Of a DNA stretch of 40,765 nt, positions 34,619 through 40,765 are shown piece after piece (the first letter of the stretch is position 1; every line of letters begins with the position of its first letter). The notes beneath the pieces are model-generated. The model saw nothing but the letters and a program-made list of their open reading frames with translations, did not search any database and had not been told where the DNA came from. Location of the stretch: contig JAOHMI010000016.1 of assembly GCA_028101965.1 (NCBI GenBank), positions 1-40,765 on the forward strand, given 5' to 3'. The position numbers were made by a program, and so were the translations under genes. This DNA comes from Bacteriovoracaceae bacterium (lineage in GTDB: Bacteria > Bdellovibrionota > Bacteriovoracia > Bacteriovoracales > Bacteriovoracaceae).

Positions 34619-37600
34619 TTAATTTTCCTCAATTAGTATATCAGCATCTAAGTCCTCGTTCACATTTAAAATATACCTCTTATAATGCTTGTAGTTTTTA
34701 TTTAAATCTCGGCATAACCGCTGAAAAAACTCGGTTCCTGTATTTTCAAATTCCATATCATTTACGTTGGAATTTTGCCCCTGCTCGATGAGTTCTCTTC
34801 TATTAGCTTCATTCATAAAACAAATTGAAACAAATCCAGTATCACCGTTGATACCATTAACAAATTGAGGTTTATCCACCAGACCTCTTGTTAAACTAGG
34901 ATCGATACAAAAAGTTAAAGGATCAAGTGGGTCTCTTAAAGGATCCAGGATTTGATCTTTATTACATTTTATATATGGCTCCATTTGTACAATATACTCA
35001 TTTGGCCCAGGTGGTACTTCTCCGCCGCCATCATTAACATTAATGGTCAATCTCACATATCTTATAACACCTCCAGCGATTCGACTGTCTCCATCGTTAA
35101 CGCCTACTAAAACGGTATAAGTTCCAACTCCCACATCTGAGTCTTGTCGAAAGTTAAAAGTAAAATTAGGAAATGTTCCAACAACTTCTATAATAGGAGC
35201 TGGGGTTATCGGTGGATTTGTAACATCACTGAAATATCCAACCACTGGTGACATACCTCCAGAGGCAGTAAAGTTTTCGGAAATCTGCTCTCCTACATCT
35301 ACATCGTAAACTGTAGGTATCGGTGTGAAGTTTAAAGTTGAACTGATAATATTAAAGGGCGTGGTATCAGATGATCCTGAACCATTTTCATCTGTCACTC
35401 GAGGCATTACATTAAGATGCTGCTGAGAAAGAGTTGGAGTCCAAGTAATTCGTGATGGTCCGGATTCAATAATCATGCCTGCTGGTGGTGGCACAACAAA
35501 ATCATAAATATAAGTAGGTGTACCGTTAATTGCCGAGAGAAGAATTACATATTCTTCATCAACCCATGCCACATAAGGATCTTGAATCGGAGGATCTTCT
35601 TGTGGATCAAGAACCAATTCAACATTTGAACCAGGTATAATATTAAATCGGTACAATCTAGATTTTGATTGACCTGGCCCATAAGTCATCGTTTCATTCC
35701 AGCCAGCTCTAATACAAACATCAATGTCCCCTGAGGCCTCTGGGGTAAATGTTAATCTTCCTTTATACAGATTACTGCCGGAAAATGGATGATTGGTTAT
35801 GGTTGCCCCGTTAGGAACCTGGCAACTAGGCCATCCTCCAATAAAGCTATATATCCAGCCCTGAGGATGAGGAACTTCTGCAAACTCCATATCCATTTGT
35901 ATTTCTTGCCCAATAACAAAATCAGAAGTATCAGCTTTTTGAACATGCTCCATATTCACACCAAGTCCGGTGAGAATATAATTAGAGTTTCCATTTAAGG
36001 GATCTGTTATCTCACGAATCCATTGGTGAATTGAAATTGGTGTTAAGACAGTGTCCTGATCTTGACCATCAGATGCTGTTACCACCATATTGTAGGTGTT
36101 ACCGATTTCAGTATCTGGAATTCCTATGCCCCAATAAAAATCACTCGTAAAATCATTCCCATTAATGTCTGGTGGGTCTTCAATTGTCGCTCCAGGAGGT
36201 TTGTTCACCGTAGATATCGTTATATTATTAGCACCATCATTATCATATCCTCTATATTCCCAGCCATAACCATAGGGACCTGCAAACAACCAGTATTCTT
36301 TATTGTTAAAGGGTAGCTGTAAGACCGGTGCTTGATTTACTCCTATTCCAACATTCACCGTCACTTTCATTGGATACCAAGCTCCAGTTGAGTCTGTCAC
36401 AATAAGAGTAACTCCATGTGTCCCTGCACTTGTTGGAGTAAATACATATCTATCGGGCGATGTTTCAATAGACATACCAGGGTCTGGAGGTAAGGAGTTA
36501 AAAGAAAAAACATAAGGAGGAGTTCCTCCACTAGCGGCTAAAGGAATAGTGAGGGTTCCCCCGACATTTACATTAAATGTAAAAATACTTGGGTCTGTGA
36601 TTTTTAAATCTGTTACCGTAACTTTGACTACCTTATTAACCGTAACTGGGGTTGGAATGCTACTATCCGTTGATTCAAATGTTACACTATAGGTAACTCC
36701 ATTATTAGCCATCGTAGGATAAAACTTCCAAGTATCAGGGTCAGACATTTCCATAACAGCAGGAGGGGATGCGGGTAAAGCTGAAAAGTTATAAGTATAG
36801 TTTGGAGTTCCATTAATTGTTGAAAGATCTATTTCTTTTTCTTCATCCGTATAAGCATACTGCACTTCTTCAGCTGGATTTGTTTGAAGTGTCATTCCTG
36901 AAGGGGCGTAATAAAAACGAAACCTCTTATGATAAAGTCCGCCAACTCGCCAACCACCACCACTCATCATTCTCCAACTGGGACAAAAATTTAAATAACC
37001 TTCTGGTGTTTCTGGACCCGGCGTAAAAGACAATCGAGCTTTCGCTGGGTTGCCTGGCCACATTTCATCAAACGTCGGCATAGGTGTTATCAATGGTCCA
37101 ACACAACTTGGTTGCTTATCTGTATAAAAATTCCATTCTTCAGGGGTAGGTAAACGTGAAAGCTCAATATCCATTTCATATAATTCACCCTCTTCAATTT
37201 TTTTATCAAAAATATGAGTTCCACTTACTATATTGTAGGTGATTGGTGCATTACCATTTTGTGGGTCTGTGAAAGTTTCAGTGTAGGCCGCGACTCTAAT
37301 TAAAACTTTTGCCTCATTCGAATCAGCAGTACCATCATTTGCTTTTACCACTACATGATGATCACCTATTTCTGATTCAGGGATTGGCCACCATCGGAAC
37401 CCCGCTTGTTTTTCAATGTCTGGTCCAGTGACTAACCCTCCAGCAGGACTATACCAAGATCCAGGAGGCATCGGCGTGACTGAGAATTGGATATCATTCC
37501 CATCTGGATCGTTTGATCTCATATTAAATTGATTACCATTTGAATTCGCCATGGCGTAATATTTCGATCCATCACCTGGAAAAGTTAATGTTGGTGGTGT

Positions 37601-38320
37601 ATTAGGAGGACCGGAACAATGTAATTGAAGTATATCATCAATTGCAGGAATTTCTGCAGCAGTAATATCACCATCGATATATTTCGTTAAGGTGGTTCGA
37701 TCACTTGTTGTAACACATGAAAAATCAAGGCAGCGACGATTTAGATCGTAATCATAGTTTGTGTTTAAAGCAGTTGCACATGAAGAGTTAGGAATCTCTG
37801 GATGCATATAAGGGTTATTTGTAATATAAAGCATATTACAATTTTTATCTAAATCATTTAGGAGTGGGTCTGTTGTATAAAAATTAAATAAGGACCGAGC
37901 TAGATTATCTGCATTGCAAGGAGGAGTAGGAGGTCCAAAACATTTTCTTCTTGCCTTTGCCTCTGCTAAAAAAGGCATTGATGCTAATGCCGCATTTCTT
38001 GTCATTGGGTCAAGATAAAGATCTAACAGTTCTAAATCATCATTATTAATACAAGCAGCACCACCCCCTAAAGCTGGACAATCACGATTAATATCATAAT
38101 AAGTCATACCTGATTGAGGACAAGCTAGAGATTTGCTTCCGTTGGCTACAAAATATGCTAAACAAGTGCGATCTCCGGCATCGATTGAGCCTGATTGGTT
38201 TATATCATAATAAAAATTAGCGAGGGCATCATCATCACATGAAGCTAAAGAAAAAATATTCGTTGAGAATATGCAAACGAATAAAATTATGAAAATAAAA
38301 ATTTGATTAAATTTATTAAT
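34619..38320 (-). CDS. Giant exported surface protein with dockerin-like loops and Ig-like modules, ATT start
   Basis: I extend the frame 71 codons above the first ATG (38107): the upstream part encodes a hydrophobic signal (residues 2-26) and a calcium-loop segment matching the paralogue at 38473. No ATG, GTG, TTG or CTG exists before the stop at 38336-38338. ATT at 38318-38320 lies five bases after AGAGG and is the likely start (1233 aa). Domains: Cys-rich, dockerin-like loops at about 39-50, 76-95 and 192-207; two large cadherin/He_PIG-like modules (about 243-661 and 662-1096, each beginning with P-x-L-x-x-P followed by a YDxDG or NDPDG segment and ending in NDG/TDSTG-type Ig folds); and a 71-residue C-terminal domain shared with the paralogue. 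Probable role: adhesin or long surface fibre, with pseudopilins encoded next to it. Confidence 0.75.
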   Translation of the reverse strand: MNKFNQIFIFIILFVCIFSTNIFSLASCDDDALANFYYDINQSGSIDAGDRTCLAYFVANGSKSLACPQSGMTYYDINRDCPALGGGAACINNDDLELLDLYLDPMTRNAALASMPFLAEAKARRKCFGPPTPPCNADNLARSLFNFYTTDPLLNDLDKNCNMLYITNNPYMHPEIPNSSCATALNTNYDYDLNRRCLDFSCVTTSDRTTLTKYIDGDITAAEIPAIDDILQLHCSGPPNTPPTLTFPGDGSKYYAMANSNGNQFNMRSNDPDGNDIQFSVTPMPPGSWYSPAGGLVTGPDIEKQAGFRWWPIPESEIGDHHVVVKANDGTADSNEAKVLIRVAAYTETFTDPQNGNAPITYNIVSGTHIFDKKIEEGELYEMDIELSRLPTPEEWNFYTDKQPSCVGPLITPMPTFDEMWPGNPAKARLSFTPGPETPEGYLNFCPSWRMMSGGGWRVGGLYHKRFRFYYAPSGMTLQTNPAEEVQYAYTDEEKEIDLSTINGTPNYTYNFSALPASPPAVMEMSDPDTWKFYPTMANNGVTYSVTFESTDSSIPTPVTVNKVVKVTVTDLKITDPSIFTFNVNVGGTLTIPLAASGGTPPYVFSFNSLPPDPGMSIETSPDRYVFTPTSAGTHGVTLIVTDSTGAWYPMKVTVNVGIGVNQAPVLQLPFNNKEYWLFAGPYGYGWEYRGYDNDGANNITISTVNKPPGATIEDPPDINGNDFTSDFYWGIGIPDTEIGNTYNMVVTASDGQDQDTVLTPISIHQWIREITDPLNGNSNYILTGLGVNMEHVQKADTSDFVIGQEIQMDMEFAEVPHPQGWIYSFIGGWPSCQVPNGATITNHPFSGSNLYKGRLTFTPEASGDIDVCIRAGWNETMTYGPGQSKSRLYRFNIIPGSNVELVLDPQEDPPIQDPYVAWVDEEYVILLSAINGTPTYIYDFVVPPPAGMIIESGPSRITWTPTLSQQHLNVMPRVTDENGSGSSDTTPFNIISSTLNFTPIPTVYDVDVGEQISENFTASGGMSPVVGYFSDVTNPPITPAPIIEVVGTFPNFTFNFRQDSDVGVGTYTVLVGVNDGDSRIAGGVIRYVRLTINVNDGGGEVPPGPNEYIVQMEPYIKCNKDQILDPLRDPLDPLTFCIDPSLTRGLVDKPQFVNGINGDTGFVSICFMNEANRRELIEQGQNSNVNDMEFENTGTEFFQRLCRDLNKNYKHYKRYILNVNEDLDADILIEEN

Positions 38321-38365
38321 GAAATCCTCTTTTCCCTAATTGCTTAAATAAAAACTCTTAAGTTA

Positions 38366-38394
38366 AGTATAAAGGATTACAAAAATCTCACCAA
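38366..38394 (-). promoter_or_regulatory. Candidate promoter of the surface-protein/pseudopilin operon
   Basis: On the minus strand TTGGTG (38389-38394) and TATACT (38366-38371) are separated by 17 bases, about 45 bases before the proposed ATT start. The -10 matches the consensus in five of six positions, the -35 in three. It lies in the 152-base gap between the two giant genes. No terminator for the upstream paralogue is visible, so read-through is also possible. Confidence 0.35.
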
Positions 38395-38472
38395 ATAGAG
38401 TAATAATTTCAATAATTAAAAGTATAAAAGGCTTAAAAAGTTGGCACTCGTTAAAAGAGATAATTCACTAAT

Positions 38473-40765
38473 TTATGGTTCAACTAAAATGCTCGGATTA
38501 AAATCCGTCGGGTTAATAATATAATGCTTATACCATTTATAATTTCTATTTAAATTTCGGCACGACCACAGTAAATAATCATTACTGGTTGACTCAAACT
38601 CCATATCATTAACATTTGCATTCACTCCTTGTAGTATTAAGCTCTGACGATTTGTCTCATTCATACGACAAATAGATAAAAAATCATTATTATTTGTATC
38701 ATCAGTAAAATCATTTTTGTCGACTATTTCGATGGTACCTGATGAAGCAATACATTGAGTGGAATTATTAGGATCTTGAACTTCAGACAATAAACAACAT
38801 AACCCTGGTCCAGCGAGATACTGCCCATCTGGGCAATCACCGGCGGGTCCAACTGTAAGTGTTATGGCCCTATCATAATAAGCTCCCACATTATCCGTTA
38901 CCCTTAAAGCGATATTATATGTTCCAGCAGCTGCTGGATTAAATTGAAATTGATCTGGAGAAGTGAGTATTTGCATATCACCTGAGGAGGGATTTGAAAT
39001 AAAACTAAAGGTATAAGGGGCAGTCCCACCTGTTGCGGCTAAATTCAATCTAAAATCATCTCCGACATCTGCCGTATGGTTTAACTCCGTTGGCCCTGGG
39101 CTTGTCATAGTCAAATCTGTAACTGTTATCTTTATTATTTTGTCATCTGTTTCAGGGGTTGGTGTTGCACTGTCTGTGCTTTGAAAAGTCACAGAATAAG
39201 TGAAGCCCAATTGCCCGGCGATTGGAGTAAACCCCCAAGTATCAGCATCCTTCCAAGAGTCTCCTAAGGGAGGTGCACCTCCTGGCGTTGAGGTCGTATT
39301 AATATCAGCATAGGTAAAGGGAGAAACACCATTATCCGTTGTAAAGTCGATTGTTTTTATTTCTCCAATATAGGCATACTGGGTTGTTTCTGCTGGATCA
39401 GATTGCAATGTCATTTCAGGAACAAAGTTAAAACGAAATTTCCTATGATAAAGTCCACTAACAATCCACCCATTGCCAGACTCCATATTCCAACTAACAC
39501 AAACATCTTGAACTCCCCCAGGAGGATATGTGTCAGGCGTCCAACTAAAACGCGCCTTAGCTTCATTAGTTAGAGATTCATTCCATTGAGGAGCAGGAGC
39601 ACCACTTGGTAGTGGACAAGGTCCAGTATTTCTAGTTGAAAATCCCCACATTGTTATTGTAGGAAGCCATGGTAGTTCAAGATCTAATCCATAAACTTGA
39701 CCCACTTGGGCTTGTTTATCAAAAACATAAGCACCACCGCTAATAGTGTAAGTTGCAGGTGCTCCACCTGCTTGAGGATCAGTGAAGATTTCACTGTAAA
39801 GAGCGACACGGCCAAGGACGTTTGCAACATTTGAATCAGTAGTACCATCATTGGCCTTAACCACTAAATTATAATCACCAACTTGAGAGGGGTTTATGGG
39901 AAACCAGGTAAATGTGGTTTTTAAATCTGTATCCGGACCAGGAATAAAATTTGAAGGACTATAGCCTGCCCCGGAAGGCAAAGGAGTCACCGAATAGGTC
40001 ATATCGTCGCCATCAGGATCATTCGTTCGAATGACAAATTGACCTCCATTACTATTTGCCATCCAATAATATTGGCTACCATTAACAGGAACAACCAATG
40101 TTGGAGCAGTATTAGGTGGGCCAGAGCAATGAATGCCCATAATATCTTGTATGGACTTAAGATCCATCGCTGTCTTAGCACCGCTAATATAATCATTTAA
40201 TTGAGTTTTGTCCCAAGTGGTTACACAACTATTGGGTTTGCATAAATGATTAACATCGTATTCATACATTAAGTTATTAACACCAGCGCAATTTGATGAG
40301 TATAACTCCGGTTGAAAAGGATTAATAATATAAGAATGAGTACATTGCTCATCAAAATTATTGAGAACAGAATCAATTGTATAAACATTGAGAAGTCTAC
40401 GAGCAATTGCATCTGCATCACAAACAGGAGGAGGAGAGCCACATTTCCTTCGGGCTTGAGCATGTGGTAAATAAGGCATGCTGCCCAAAGCAGCAGCTCT
40501 TGTGGCAGGATTTATGTAATCATTAAGTAAAGCAACATCAGCATTTGTAATACAACCTATTCCAAAAAGCCCTGGGCAATCATAATTAACATCATAATAT
40601 GTCATACCTGTTGAGGGACAGCCTGGCATTACCGATTTATTATCAGCAAAATATTGCACACAAGTGACATCTCCAGCATCTATCACACCAGATTGATCAG
40701 CATCATAATAATAATTCGCTAACTTATCTAAGTCACATGAAGCAATTGGAAATAGGTTTTTTAAT
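38473..40765 (-). CDS. Paralogous giant surface protein, 5' end beyond the right edge
   Basis: The frame is open to the right edge: upstream of a GTG at 40684-40686 it continues with about 26 more codons (PIASCDLDKLANYYYDADQSG), matching residues 23-44 of the neighbouring 1233-aa protein, so the gene starts outside the window by a signal peptide's length. Order: dockerin-like loop DADQSGVIDAGD, Cys-containing loops DVNYDC...CITNAD and DVNHLC...CVTTWD, one cadherin/Ig-like module (versus two in the neighbour) with matching motifs such as HCSGPPNTAPTL, ANDGT and GLYHRKFRF, then a He_PIG-like Ig domain (AATGGTAPYTFSF). The C-terminal 69 residues (CRMNETNR, VNDMEFE, CRNLNRNYK) match the neighbour. 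Tandem gene duplication is clear. No stop or frameshift is seen. Confidence 0.8.
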   Translation of the reverse strand, partial: LKNLFPIASCDLDKLANYYYDADQSGVIDAGDVTCVQYFADNKSVMPGCPSTGMTYYDVNYDCPGLFGIGCITNADVALLNDYINPATRAAALGSMPYLPHAQARRKCGSPPPVCDADAIARRLLNVYTIDSVLNNFDEQCTHSYIINPFQPELYSSNCAGVNNLMYEYDVNHLCKPNSCVTTWDKTQLNDYISGAKTAMDLKSIQDIMGIHCSGPPNTAPTLVVPVNGSQYYWMANSNGGQFVIRTNDPDGDDMTYSVTPLPSGAGYSPSNFIPGPDTDLKTTFTWFPINPSQVGDYNLVVKANDGTTDSNVANVLGRVALYSEIFTDPQAGGAPATYTISGGAYVFDKQAQVGQVYGLDLELPWLPTITMWGFSTRNTGPCPLPSGAPAPQWNESLTNEAKARFSWTPDTYPPGGVQDVCVSWNMESGNGWIVSGLYHRKFRFNFVPEMTLQSDPAETTQYAYIGEIKTIDFTTDNGVSPFTYADINTTSTPGGAPPLGDSWKDADTWGFTPIAGQLGFTYSVTFQSTDSATPTPETDDKIIKITVTDLTMTSPGPTELNHTADVGDDFRLNLAATGGTAPYTFSFISNPSSGDMQILTSPDQFQFNPAAAGTYNIALRVTDNVGAYYDRAITLTVGPAGDCPDGQYLAGPGLCCLLSEVQDPNNSTQCIASSGTIEIVDKNDFTDDTNNNDFLSICRMNETNRQSLILQGVNANVNDMEFESTSNDYLLWSCRNLNRNYKWYKHYIINPTDFNPSILVEP

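Noticed and set aside
34619-38107. ATG at 38105-38107 as start of the giant protein
   Set aside because: It would remove the signal peptide and the first calcium loop, which are encoded in frame upstream and match the paralogue. The ATT at 38318-38320 with AGAGG before it explains the gene better.
40684-40686. GTG as start of the right-edge paralogue
   Set aside because: The GTG codes the Val inside the loop DADQSGVIDAGD. The frame continues to the window edge with residues matching the neighbouring protein.
1-40765. tRNA, rRNA, riboswitch or phage genes
   Set aside because: I looked through all intergenic regions on both strands and found no sequence that I could support as such.

Overview
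The window is AT-rich and gene-dense. It carries a bacterial chromosome segment of Gram-negative type: an outer-membrane-type lipoprotein, pseudopilins, and an unusually large share of signal-peptide proteins with no recognisable family. The mix of grpE-dnaK-dnaJ, an acyl-CoA carboxylase operon, a myxobacterial/delta-type conserved protein and many orphan secreted proteins suggests a Bdellovibrionota (Bacteriovorax-like) relative. That placement is inference from protein style, not from a marker gene. No rRNA, tRNA, CRISPR array, transposase or phage gene is visible.

Layout. 1-3.0 kb: the 3' end of a gene entering from the left, then two secreted proteins of unknown function meeting tail to tail. 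3.2-7.9 kb: a giant lipoprotein combining CBM96/DNRLRE-like repeats, a purple-acid-phosphatase-like phosphoesterase and a C-terminal polysaccharide-lyase-like domain. 8.0-13.4 kb: a membrane protein, then a convergent three-gene operon of exported proteins (477-aa unknown, double-VWA protein, and a protein with four Cys-x9-Cys pairs resembling a degenerate RCC1 propeller). 13.6-17.3 kb: the heat-shock operon grpE-dnaK-dnaJ, with a terminator-like hairpin before dnaJ. Its DnaJ keeps only the two inner zinc motifs. 17.6-20.6 kb: two secreted unknowns and a secreted protein-glutaminase-like Cys/His/Asp enzyme. 20.6-25.1 kb: a long palindromic element, hemW, a fused double M16 peptidase and a conserved unknown. 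25.1-26.3 kb: a MITE-like inverted repeat with a TA duplication and two small secreted proteins. 26.4-29.9 kb: a three-gene biotin-dependent carboxylase operon, probably propionyl-CoA carboxylase, with a good sigma70-type promoter. 30.0-32.5 kb: a secreted unknown and an MFS-acyltransferase fusion. 32.5-40.8 kb: a minus-strand cluster of two paralogous giant Ig/dockerin-like surface proteins followed by two pseudopilin-like proteins and a small exported protein.

The last cluster is the best candidate for an undescribed system. A multidomain exported protein is encoded directly upstream of a class III-signal pseudopilin and a second pilin-like protein that share a C-terminal four-cysteine signature. 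The giant proteins carry calcium-loop motifs with a cysteine-bracketed insert and a conserved roughly 70-residue C-terminal domain. The order resembles minor pilin/PilY1-type pilus-tip adhesin loci, but the proteins are different. The ORF of the complete giant protein has no ATG, GTG, TTG or CTG in front of its signal peptide; a well-placed ribosome binding site points to an ATT start.

Other points of regulation and structure: a 9-bp hairpin runs into the start codon of the 414 gene, four convergent gene pairs overlap at their stop codons, and several genes for exported proteins look leaderless.
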